31,375 nucleotides of DNA from Nitrospirae bacterium GWC2_56_14. Its GTDB lineage: Bacteria > Nitrospirota > UBA9217. The stretch spans positions 22,927-54,301 of the forward strand of contig MHDY01000001.1 of NCBI GenBank assembly GCA_001803705.1, in the 5' to 3' direction. Numbering within the stretch: the first letter of the stretch is position 1; the number at the start of each line of letters is the position of its first letter. Below are positions 9,636 through 16,667 of this stretch, one piece after another. Under the pieces are notes generated by a model that saw nothing but the letters and a program-made list of their open reading frames with translations, did not search any database and was not told the DNA's origin. Made by a program: the position numbers and the translations under genes.

Positions 9636-10505
9636 TTACAGTTTTAACTTCTGCAGATACTGTTTGAACTCTGATCCGAATTCCATGTTCTTCAGCCCGA
9701 ACTCGACCGTTGCCTTCAAAAAACCGAGTTTGTCGCCGCAATCGTGCCGGATACCCTGGACCTCGTATGCGTAGATCGGTTGGTCCTCCATGAGCAGCCT
9801 GAGCCCGTCCGTTAACTGTATTTCGCCGCCCTTGCCCGGCTTGGTCTCTTCAAGAGCGTTGAAGATCCCCGGGGTAAGAATATAGCGTCCGATGATCGCC
9901 AGGTTGGAAGGCGCCTTATCGGGCGACGGCTTCTCTACCAGGTCCTTGACGAGGTAGACACCGTTCTCGATCTTTTTTGCGTCAATAATGCCGTAGTTCT
10001 GCGTCTGGGACCGGGGCACTTTCTGAATGGCCAGGATCGTCGACGGGTAACGTTTATAGATACCCATCATCTGTTTGAGCGCTGGAACCTCCGCATCGAT
10101 GATGTCATCGCCGAGCAGAACAGCAAAAGGGTCATCGCCGACGACCCGCTTGGCCGTCAGCACGGCATGTCCAAGGCCGAGCGCCTTTTTCTGGCGGATA
10201 TAGCAAAAGGTCACCAGGTTCGCGATGCGCTGGATCTCGGAAAGCAGTTTGTGTTTGCCCTTTGCCTTAAGGTCTTCCTCAAGCTCGAAGGCCACGTCGA
10301 AGTGGTCCTCGATGGCGCGCTTTCCCCTGCCCGTGACCAGCACGATCTCCTCGATGCCGGAGGCCACGGCCTCTTCCACCACATACTGAATGAGCGGCTT
10401 GTCGACCAGCGCCAGCATTTCCTTGGGCGATGCCTTGGTTGCCGGCAGGAAGCGGGTACCCAGTCCGGCAGCGGGAAAAACCGCTTTCACGATCCCTGTG
10501 GTCAT
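9636..10505 (-). CDS. galU: UTP-glucose-1-phosphate uridylyltransferase
   Basis: 289 residues, the usual GalU length. The ATG at 10505 has an AGAGGTG Shine-Dalgarno. It makes UDP-glucose from UTP and glucose 1-phosphate, a precursor for lipopolysaccharide and other glycans. The N-terminus shows the nucleotidyltransferase signature AAGLGTRFLPATKASPKEM (residues 12-30). LGDDIID (about 126-132), LVEKPSPDKAPSN and GKGGEIQLTDGL (about 224) are all typical of GalU. A strong predicted promoter lies 61-89 bases upstream, so it is probably transcribed separately from mlaD. The gap to lon is 59 bases with no hairpin, so the transcript may run into lon. Confidence 0.95.
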   Translation of the reverse strand: MTTGIVKAVFPAAGLGTRFLPATKASPKEMLALVDKPLIQYVVEEAVASGIEEIVLVTGRGKRAIEDHFDVAFELEEDLKAKGKHKLLSEIQRIANLVTFCYIRQKKALGLGHAVLTAKRVVGDDPFAVLLGDDIIDAEVPALKQMMGIYKRYPSTILAIQKVPRSQTQNYGIIDAKKIENGVYLVKDLVEKPSPDKAPSNLAIIGRYILTPGIFNALEETKPGKGGEIQLTDGLRLLMEDQPIYAYEVQGIRHDCGDKLGFLKATVEFGLKNMEFGSEFKQYLQKLKL

Positions 10506-10565
10506 TGGTCACCTCTCCCGGAAACTAAGAAATCAAAGACTTAAGGCCGGCAGGAACAGACCAGC

Positions 10566-10594
10566 ATTTTATGAGACAACGTCCCAAAAGTCAA
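10566..10594 (-). promoter_or_regulatory. Sigma-70-type promoter for galU
   Basis: On the minus strand TTGACT (10594-10589) and TAAAAT (10571-10566) are 17 bases apart. Both match the consensus at five of six positions. The start would be near 10559, about 54 bases before galU. It lies in the 116-base gap after the MCE gene. Confidence 0.6.
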
Positions 10595-10621
10595 GAACAG
10601 AACAGGAACACAGTCGGTCAG

Positions 10622-12046
10622 TTACTTGGGGATCGGTACGCTCCCGATCAAATACTTCAGGTCCTCGTCATTGAACCGCAGCCCGATGCCGACAAAGCCC
10701 GCTGACCGTTTGGAGTTCAGGAAGTTGTCCATTCCGCCGTTTACGAACAGCGTATTGCCCAGCATATAGCTCGCTGTCGCCTTTACATGAGCGTTGGTGT
10801 TGTCCAGCTCCCTGCTGTTAAAGTTCCAGGCGTCAACGCTCACTTTCATTTTATCGCTGAACAGAAAATAATCGCCGCCGATGCCGCCTGTGGACTCGAT
10901 CAGTCCCACGCGAAGCGCGGCATCGCCCCAGCGCTTGGCGAACATGAGGCTGAATTTGAAACGGTCCTCATAGGTCTCGGTCGTAACCGAGCTGCCCGGT
11001 GTGGTGGTTATGGTGGTGCGCTGGTATTTGCCGTAGGGATCGTTGGTCATTTCGAAGATATAATACTTATCCTTTACGGGCTTCAGCTCCAGGGAAAAAT
11101 AGCTTTTGGATTTCGGGAACATGTACTCGGTACGGAAACCGACCACGGTCTGCATGCGCTCGATCCGTGAGGTATAGTCGCTGATGCCCTTGGCAGCGCT
11201 GTCGATACTGGTATACATGCTGTCGTCGCTTACCAGCTTGCCCAGGGTTCCCTCGCCGCGATCCACCTTCCGGGCGACGCTCTCGATCGATGCCAGGGCA
11301 AGCTCGGCGTTCCGCGATGCTTCCCGGATATTCTCCATGCTCACTTTAAGGTTGTCCCGGTTCTCGCCCACAACGGCATTGAGGCTGCCGGCAAGTTCGT
11401 TGAGCCGCATGACGAGTTCGCTCCCGTCGCCCTGCAGCGTAATGGAAAATTCCTTGATGTTCGCCATGGTATCGCGCAGGTCGTGCAGGATATCGTCCAT
11501 GGACCGGGCCCCCGCCTCGGTCCCCAGGACCTGGCGCAAAGAACCGGTCACCTGCTTGATGTCGCCGGCAATGCCGCTCAGCTGGTTGACCAGTTTGTCG
11601 ATGTCGCTGGGCGATACGGTCGCCGGGATCGTCTCATCCGGCTGAAAATAGCCGGACTTTTCCACTGCTCCAAGCGCGCTGCCCTCGGAGAGATCCGATC
11701 TCCGATCCGGCGGAACAAGTTCGACGAATTTTTCTCCCAGCAGCCCCATGGTCTTGATCGTGGCCTCTGATCCGCGTTTGATCTTGGTGTCAGGATCGAG
11801 CCGCATGATGACCCTGGCGCGACTGTCCGAAAGCTCCACACGTTCTACAACGCCGATCTTGACGCCGGCCATGCGAACCGACGATTTTTCGTCAAGACCC
11901 GCCACCGAGTCAAAGAGCGCCGAGAGCGTATACCCTTTTGCCTCGCCGAACTCGTACTTTCCTACCATAAAGGTCATGATGAGGAGGGTGATCGATCCAA
12001 CTATGACCAGGAGCCCCACCTTTGCCTCTGCGCTCAGTTTAGCCAT
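10622..12046 (-). CDS. mlaD: MCE-domain (MlaD-like) lipid-transport protein with beta-rich C-terminal domain
   Basis: 474 residues, more than twice the length of E. coli MlaD. The ATG at 12046 has AGAGGTG upstream. A single N-terminal membrane anchor (about 10-28) puts the rest in the periplasm. The MCE domain covers about 38-113 (SVAGLDEKSSVRMAGVKIGVVERVEL near 47, and GLLGEKFVELVP). A helical region rich in heptad-like leucines follows (about 145-298). Residues 300-474 are a run of some ten alternating hydrophobic/polar strands, for example YYIFEMTND, KFSLMFAKRW, KVSVDAWNFN and AGFVGIGLRFN, which looks like an outer-membrane beta barrel. MCE proteins form hexameric rings that carry phospholipid between membranes. 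Upstream mlaF and mlaE encode its ATPase and permease. No mlaC or mlaB is present. The barrel is inferred from strand pattern only. Confidence 0.85.
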   Translation of the reverse strand: MAKLSAEAKVGLLVIVGSITLLIMTFMVGKYEFGEAKGYTLSALFDSVAGLDEKSSVRMAGVKIGVVERVELSDSRARVIMRLDPDTKIKRGSEATIKTMGLLGEKFVELVPPDRRSDLSEGSALGAVEKSGYFQPDETIPATVSPSDIDKLVNQLSGIAGDIKQVTGSLRQVLGTEAGARSMDDILHDLRDTMANIKEFSITLQGDGSELVMRLNELAGSLNAVVGENRDNLKVSMENIREASRNAELALASIESVARKVDRGEGTLGKLVSDDSMYTSIDSAAKGISDYTSRIERMQTVVGFRTEYMFPKSKSYFSLELKPVKDKYYIFEMTNDPYGKYQRTTITTTPGSSVTTETYEDRFKFSLMFAKRWGDAALRVGLIESTGGIGGDYFLFSDKMKVSVDAWNFNSRELDNTNAHVKATASYMLGNTLFVNGGMDNFLNSKRSAGFVGIGLRFNDEDLKYLIGSVPIPK

Positions 12047-12060
12047 GAAACACCTCTTCT

Positions 12061-12159
12061 ATTGCGGATTGCGGATTTCGGATTGCGGATTGAACGTCAA
12101 AAACGTGGTCGACCAAGACTTGTCTTTTATTCCACAATCCGCAATCCGAAATCCGCAAT
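12061..12159. repeat. Inverted pair of GGATTGC heptad repeats between mlaF and mlaD
   Basis: The left arm (12061-12092) holds GCGGATT/TCGGATT heptads. The right arm (12135-12159) is its exact reverse complement over 25 bases (12068-12092 against 12135-12159), with a 42-base loop. It fills almost the whole 119-base gap between mlaF and mlaD. In the transcript it would form a very stable stem-loop just upstream of the mlaD ribosome binding site. Confidence 0.9.
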
Positions 12160-12165
12160 GAAAAA

Positions 12166-12912
12166 TTAGTCTGCCGTTATGGGCCCTACCGCGCTCCCCG
12201 TAATGAACTGGTGCACGATGGGGTGCGAGGTCTGCCTGATCTGGTCGGGCGTTCCGACCTCGAGGATCTCGCCTTTATAAAGCATGGCGATGCGGTCCGA
12301 GATCTTATACGCGCTGTGCATATCATGCGTGATCGCAACCGAGGTCACGCCGAGTTTTTTCCGCAGATCGATGATCAGATCGTTGATGGCGTCCGCTGAA
12401 ATGGGGTCCAGTCCCGTGGTCGGCTCATCGTAGAGGATAATGGCCGGGTTGATGGCTATGGCACGGGCCAGCCCGACCCTTTTTTTCATGCCGCCCGACA
12501 GCTCCGCGGGCATTTTGTCCTCAATACCTTTGAGACCTACCAGCGCGAGCTTTTCCGTCGCCATGGCGCGGATCTCCTGGTCGGACATCTTGGTGTGCTG
12601 TTTCAGCGAGAAGCCCACGTTCTCCCACACGCTCAGAGAATCGAAGAGCGCCGCCATCTGGAAGAGCATGCCGAACTTCTTGCGCACCTCGTTCAGGCCG
12701 TGCTGATCAAGGTTGTTCAGTTCCTGTCCGTCGATGATCACCCGGCCCTGGTCCGGGAACAGCAGTCCGATGATGTGCTTCAACAGCACGCTTTTTCCGC
12801 TGCCGCTGCCGCCGATCACCGTCATGCTTTCGCCCTTCTCGATGGTGAGATTGACCCCGCGAAGAACGCGCTGTTCGCCGAAACCTTTATGTACGTTGAT
12901 GATATCGATCAT
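12166..12912 (-). CDS. mlaF: Mla-type phospholipid ABC transporter ATPase
   Basis: 248 residues, normal for MlaF. It powers the MCE transporter from the cytoplasmic face of the inner membrane with MlaE as partner. Walker A is GGSGSGKS (34-41), the ABC signature is LSGGMKKRVGLARA, Walker B is AIILYDEPTTGLDP, and the switch His lies in ITHDM. The Q-loop region reads GMLFQMAALFDSLSV, a pattern typical of Mla/Mkl ATPases. The start ATG at 12912 has no purine-rich Shine-Dalgarno. The bases before it belong to a CAGGAGT-type repeat, so translation may depend on another mechanism or be weak. Confidence 0.93.
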   Translation of the reverse strand: MIDIINVHKGFGEQRVLRGVNLTIEKGESMTVIGGSGSGKSVLLKHIIGLLFPDQGRVIIDGQELNNLDQHGLNEVRKKFGMLFQMAALFDSLSVWENVGFSLKQHTKMSDQEIRAMATEKLALVGLKGIEDKMPAELSGGMKKRVGLARAIAINPAIILYDEPTTGLDPISADAINDLIIDLRKKLGVTSVAITHDMHSAYKISDRIAMLYKGEILEVGTPDQIRQTSHPIVHQFITGSAVGPITAD

Positions 12913-12921
12913 GACGAACAG

Positions 12922-13004
12922 CAGGAGTCAGGAGTCAGAATTCAGTATCCAGTATCCGGAACCTGATTTTCTCCTGGCTCCTGACTCCCGGCTCCTGACT
13001 CCTG
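12922..13004. repeat. Inverted CAGGAGT heptad repeats between mlaE and mlaF
   Basis: CAGGAGTCAGGAG at 12922-12934 is repeated exactly as its reverse complement at 12992-13004, with related CTCCTGACTCCC units between. The period is seven bases. The array begins ten bases upstream of the mlaF start codon and occupies most of the 118-base gap. Confidence 0.85.
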
Positions 13005-13030
13005 ATTTCCGACTCTTGAAGTTTCCCCCT

Positions 13031-13801
13031 TTACCACAACAGCGCTGACAGAAAATAATCCAGGATAAGGATGAGCATGCACGACACCACCACTGCCCCG
13101 GTCGTCGCCTTGCCCACTCCTTCCGCCCCGCCCTCGGTATTGAATCCCTTATAGCAGCCGATAAGACCCACCACCGCGCCGAACACCAGCGCCTTGATCA
13201 GTCCGTACCATATGTCAGAGACCTCGGTATTATCGATGCTCTGGTTCACATAGGTGACCGGGTTGGTGCCGAGCACTTTAACCCCCACGAAATAACCGCC
13301 GGAAATGCCGATGAGCATGCCCAACACCGTGAGAAAGAACATCATGATCGTACTCGCAACGAACCGCGGGACCACCAGATACTTCATGGGGCTCGTGGCC
13401 AGGGTCTCCATGGCGTCGATCTGCTCGGTCACTTTCATGGTCCCCAGCTCCGCGGCCATGGATGCGCCGGCCCTGCCCGCGACCATAAGCCCCGTCAGAA
13501 CGGGACCCAGCTCACGCGTCATGGACAGCGAAACAACGGTGCCGATGAGCGATTCCGCCCCGAAGCGTTTGAACCCCGTGTAGCTCTGCAGCGCCAGCAC
13601 CATGCCGGTGGAAAGGGCCGTGGTCAGAACGACCGGGATGGAATTTACGCCGATCTGTTCCATCTGCTTGAACAGGTTTCTCACATAAAAAGGACCGCTT
13701 ATGGTCGCACGCAGGGTCTGGCCCAGGAACATGAGGACCCTGCCGATCTCCGTCACTACGTCCAGCGTTTTCCTACCCAGTATCTCAAGCAAGCGGGTCA
13801 T
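13031..13801 (-). CDS. mlaE: Mla-type ABC transporter permease
   Basis: 256 residues from the ATG at 13801, which has AAGGTGG eight bases upstream. A GTG at 13813 is the alternative, but it overlaps that ribosome binding site. It is an integral inner-membrane protein of about five or six segments that forms the lipid-transport channel base with MlaF and the MCE ring. The family signature is clear: RELGPVLTGLMVAGRAGASMAAELGTMKVTEQIDAM around 95-130. The C-terminal part YKGFNTEGGAEGVGKATTGAVV is also conserved in MlaE. It comes 97 bases after alr, so transcription may continue from there. Confidence 0.95.
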   Translation of the reverse strand: MTRLLEILGRKTLDVVTEIGRVLMFLGQTLRATISGPFYVRNLFKQMEQIGVNSIPVVLTTALSTGMVLALQSYTGFKRFGAESLIGTVVSLSMTRELGPVLTGLMVAGRAGASMAAELGTMKVTEQIDAMETLATSPMKYLVVPRFVASTIMMFFLTVLGMLIGISGGYFVGVKVLGTNPVTYVNQSIDNTEVSDIWYGLIKALVFGAVVGLIGCYKGFNTEGGAEGVGKATTGAVVVSCMLILILDYFLSALLW

Positions 13802-13898
13802 GATCGAGGCCACCTTTACACTTCACGGAACCTGATTACACGATACCTAATTCAGGTGGATAGACTGAATCTTAGAGCCTTTAACCTGAATAGTTGCA

Positions 13899-15068
13899 TT
13901 ACAGGAAAATTCGCGGCACCCGGGAGCTGATCCCGCACAGCACCTCGTAGGGAATCGTCCCCGTCTTTGCTGCAAGGTCGGCGGCAGTGATCCTCTCGCT
14001 GCCCGAGGAGCCGATAAGCACGACCTCGTCGCCTTCACGGACGCCGGGGACATCAGTGACATCGAGCATGGTCATGTCCATGCAGACCCGTCCTGTTACG
14101 GGCACCCGGGCGCCCCGGACAAGCGCCTCACCGCAGTTCGAAAGGCTGCGGCTGAAACCGTCGGCATAGCCGATGGGGATCGTGGCGATCAGGCTCTCGC
14201 GTCCGGTCACAAAGGTCCTGCCATAGCTGATGGGCGTGCCTGCGGGCAGCTTTTTCAGCAAAAAGATCCTCGTAACGAGCGACAGGACCGGCTGCAGAGC
14301 GGCGCCGGAAGCATTTCCTTCCACGGGGTCGTACCCGTACAGCATGAGCCCGGGCCTGACCATCGTGAACAGTGCCCGCGGATAATCCAGGATCGATGCG
14401 CTGTTGGCCGCATGGCGGAGCGGAATGGAGATCCCCTGGTCAGTAAGGGTCCTTATGAGGTTCTCGAACCGCTCCATCTGTTGTGCGGCGAACGCTTTGT
14501 CCCTGAGGTCGGCATCGGCGAAGTGCGTCATCAGCCCCTCGACGACAATACCGTCGAGCGAGTTCATTCCCCGGATCAGGTCCGGAGCCGCTTCCGGTGA
14601 AACGCCGGTCCTGCTCATGCCGGTATCGATCTTCACATGCACGGCAATGCGCCGGGACCGTTTTCGCGCTGCGTCGTCCAATGCGCGCGCGACCGTGTTG
14701 TTCGAGAGAGCAGGCGTCAACCGCAATGCCGCCACCGCGTCGGCCTGCTCAGGGAAAACCGGACCCATGACCAGGATCGGAGCTTCTATCCCGGCCTCGC
14801 GCAGTTCCCGTCCCTCTTCGACCAGGGCAACGCCGAGCATGTGCGCTCCGCGTCCCAGTAAATGCCGCGCTACGGGAACCAGTCCGTGTCCGTACGCATT
14901 GGCTTTCACCACCGCAAGGACCTTGCGGCCGTTTGCGCGGCGCGTCACCTCTTCGAAATTATGGGTGAGCGCACTGAGCGAAATACTGGCCGCCGTCGGC
15001 CGGTCCGCGCCGGGACCGGCAGGCATTGCCGGGACAGAAAGAGCCGCATCAGTGGATGGTGCTCTCAT
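13899..15068 (-). CDS. alr: Alanine racemase (PLP-dependent)
   Basis: 389 residues from the ATG at 15068, chosen because GAGGAG lies directly upstream. A TTG at 15080 would be inside that ribosome binding site. It interconverts L- and D-alanine for peptidoglycan. PLP Lys55 is in VVKANAYGHG. Further motifs are HVKIDTGMSRTG, HAANSASIL, VRPGLMLYGYDP, the SYGRTF stretch, the IPIGYADGFSR Tyr region and GRVCMDMTMLD with the substrate-contact Met. It overlaps the upstream zinc-ribbon gene by 20 bases, so the two are probably translated together. The first 25 residues (Ala/Pro-rich) are not conserved in the family. Confidence 0.95.
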   Translation of the reverse strand: MRAPSTDAALSVPAMPAGPGADRPTAASISLSALTHNFEEVTRRANGRKVLAVVKANAYGHGLVPVARHLLGRGAHMLGVALVEEGRELREAGIEAPILVMGPVFPEQADAVAALRLTPALSNNTVARALDDAARKRSRRIAVHVKIDTGMSRTGVSPEAAPDLIRGMNSLDGIVVEGLMTHFADADLRDKAFAAQQMERFENLIRTLTDQGISIPLRHAANSASILDYPRALFTMVRPGLMLYGYDPVEGNASGAALQPVLSLVTRIFLLKKLPAGTPISYGRTFVTGRESLIATIPIGYADGFSRSLSNCGEALVRGARVPVTGRVCMDMTMLDVTDVPGVREGDEVVLIGSSGSERITAADLAAKTGTIPYEVLCGISSRVPRIFL

Positions 15069-15246
15069 GGCTCTCCTCAAATGCGCTGGACGCAGGCAAT
15101 ACCTCTATCTTATCGAAAGATTCGGAACAGTCGAGGCAATCCCAATGATGAATGGTCCAGTATTCATAATCCAGCTCGATGCCGTAGTCGTCTTCCTGGA
15201 AAAGGTTCGTTCCGCCGCAGTAAGGGCACATGATCGGTTCTGCCAT
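15049..15246 (-). CDS. Small CxxC-CxxC zinc-ribbon protein
   Basis: 65 residues, starting at the second of two tandem ATGs (15246; the other is 15249). GGAGG lies four bases upstream of the second. Cys7-x2-Cys10 (CPYCGG) and Cys37-x2-Cys40 (CLDC) form a likely zinc knuckle pair. Between them lies an acidic/aromatic stretch (residues 18-36, with DDYGIELDYEYW). I do not recognise the family. The protein has no membrane segment and should be cytoplasmic. Its 3' end overlaps alr by 20 bases, which argues that it is truly expressed. A role in protein or nucleic-acid binding would be a guess. Confidence 0.7.
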   Translation of the reverse strand: MAEPIMCPYCGGTNLFQEDDYGIELDYEYWTIHHWDCLDCSESFDKIEVLPASSAFEESHESTIH

Positions 15247-15467
15247 CATTCCTCCGACATCCACACGCTGCAAAGCTGGTACAGCGACGGCAAAGCCGCA
15301 CTGTCTTCTGAATGCAGCGGGAGCATCCGCCGCCGGGACATCTTTTTATTTTCTGCAGTACGCTGCGGCCGCAGCAGCCTGAAAAATAAGCTGTTTTTCG
15401 GTATCTTTACGGGTCAACTCTATCACAGCAAAGTTCATTTTGCAAAATAAATTTCGGAGGGAATTGG

Positions 15468-16568
15468 TCAGGAGCCAAGGATCTCCCGGAGAGCTTTCAA
15501 GAGACGCCGATTCTGCCACCACGTCCGAACGGCGATCCTGATATAACGGTTATCGAGGCCGGGAAAAGAGGAACCGTCCCGGACCAGCAATCCCCGCCTG
15601 CCGAGCCTGTCCGTGAGCAACTGCGAATCGATCCCCGCGATCTTGAGAAGGATAAAATTCGCGGAGCTCGGGAAGGGTTCAACGCCCTGGATGAGGCGCA
15701 GGTTTGCAAGAAGACGGTCACGCTCTTTCGCAATGTACCGGCGCGTTTTTTTTGCATAGCCCCAGTCGGTCAACGCCGCAATGGCCGCCTGCTCGGAAGG
15801 GGTGTCTATGGTCCAGGGCTCCTGACCCCGGCGAAGCCGCTGGGCGGTCTCCGTATCGGCGATGGCATAGCCGACCCGCAGTCCGGGCATGCCGTAGAAC
15901 TTGGTAAACGCGCGGAGCACGATCAGGCTGGAAGACTGCACTGCGTCCTTGACCAGGGAATCAGCCTCCGAGAAATCTATAAAAGCCTCATCCACCACAA
16001 GACGCACGCCATTCTCGCAGCACGATCTGAAGATCTCGACCATTTCTGCCTTCGTGGTAAGGGCGCCCGTAGGATTATTGGGGTTGCAGAGGATGGCCAT
16101 GTCCACGCCCTTAAGCGCGAAGGAGAAGTCGAGCGGGTCGATACGATATCCGTTCTGTTCCTGCAGCATCAGCGGTGCGACCTCGCCACCGGCATCCTCG
16201 ACCGCTGCCGCATATTCCGAAAAGGTCGGCATCGGGACCAAGACCTTTTTCGGCCTGAATACGCGCGGGATAAGGTGGATCAGCGCGTTCGAACCGTTCC
16301 CGCAAACGACCTGTTCCGGCTTGATGCCGTAATAGCGGGCGATCGCGGTCCGGAGGTCGGACATGTTTATATCGGGATAGCGGTCAATGCGATCGATCGC
16401 CTTCCGCGCCGCGCGCTTGGCCGCAGGCGACGACCCCAACGGGTTAATGCTCGAACTGAAATCGACAATTGTCTTTTCAGCGATGCCGTAACGCCGCACC
16501 GCGTCGCGGATGTTCCCGCCATGGGACCTCGGAAGCCGCTGCTCCTGTGCCTCCGGCATCGTTTCCAT
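15468..16568 (-). CDS. cobD: L-threonine-O-3-phosphate decarboxylase / histidinol-phosphate aminotransferase-like
   Basis: 366 residues from the ATG at 16568. An ATG at 16559 and an upstream TTG at 16610 are alternatives, and none has a strong ribosome binding site. It is a fold-type I PLP enzyme: NPNNPTGAL (162-170), VVDEAFIDFS (191-200), and FTKFYGMPGLRVGY with PLP Lys223. The N-terminal SHGGNIRDAVRRYGI and DFSSSINPLG are characteristic of CobD, which makes (R)-1-amino-2-propanol phosphate for the cobalamin side chain. HisC proteins usually lack the HGGN motif. The cobalt-type importer at 29071-31347 supports a cobalamin role. Other cob/cbi genes are not in the window, so HisC activity is not fully excluded. 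Confidence 0.8.
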   Translation of the reverse strand: METMPEAQEQRLPRSHGGNIRDAVRRYGIAEKTIVDFSSSINPLGSSPAAKRAARKAIDRIDRYPDINMSDLRTAIARYYGIKPEQVVCGNGSNALIHLIPRVFRPKKVLVPMPTFSEYAAAVEDAGGEVAPLMLQEQNGYRIDPLDFSFALKGVDMAILCNPNNPTGALTTKAEMVEIFRSCCENGVRLVVDEAFIDFSEADSLVKDAVQSSSLIVLRAFTKFYGMPGLRVGYAIADTETAQRLRRGQEPWTIDTPSEQAAIAALTDWGYAKKTRRYIAKERDRLLANLRLIQGVEPFPSSANFILLKIAGIDSQLLTDRLGRRGLLVRDGSSFPGLDNRYIRIAVRTWWQNRRLLKALREILGS

Positions 16569-16607
16569 CACATCACATTCACTCTTCTGCAAATGCCAGC
16601 TCCATTT

Positions 16608-16630
16608 CAATTTCGGATTTCGGAGTGCAA
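16608..16630. repeat. Short ATTTCGG tandem repeat upstream of cobD
   Basis: Two ATTTCGG heptads (16610-16616, 16617-16623) followed by AGTGCAA, in the gap between ptsI and cobD. It is a small remnant related to the GCGGATT/TCGGATT family at 12061-12159. Confidence 0.5.
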
Positions 16631-16667
16631 ATGAAAGCCATCCCGTTATCTTGCATCCGGCGTACTG

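Noticed and set aside
15362..15375. A 14-base perfect palindrome (GCTGCGGCCGCAGC) considered as a terminator for cobD
   Set aside because: It forms only a five-pair stem with a four-base loop and lacks an adjacent T-run, so it was not called. It may be chance in GC-rich sequence.
14404..15450. A 348-residue plus-strand frame opposite alr and its upstream region
   Set aside because: Composition reflects the antisense of alr. It has no family motif, and it also crosses the zinc-ribbon gene and a non-coding gap.
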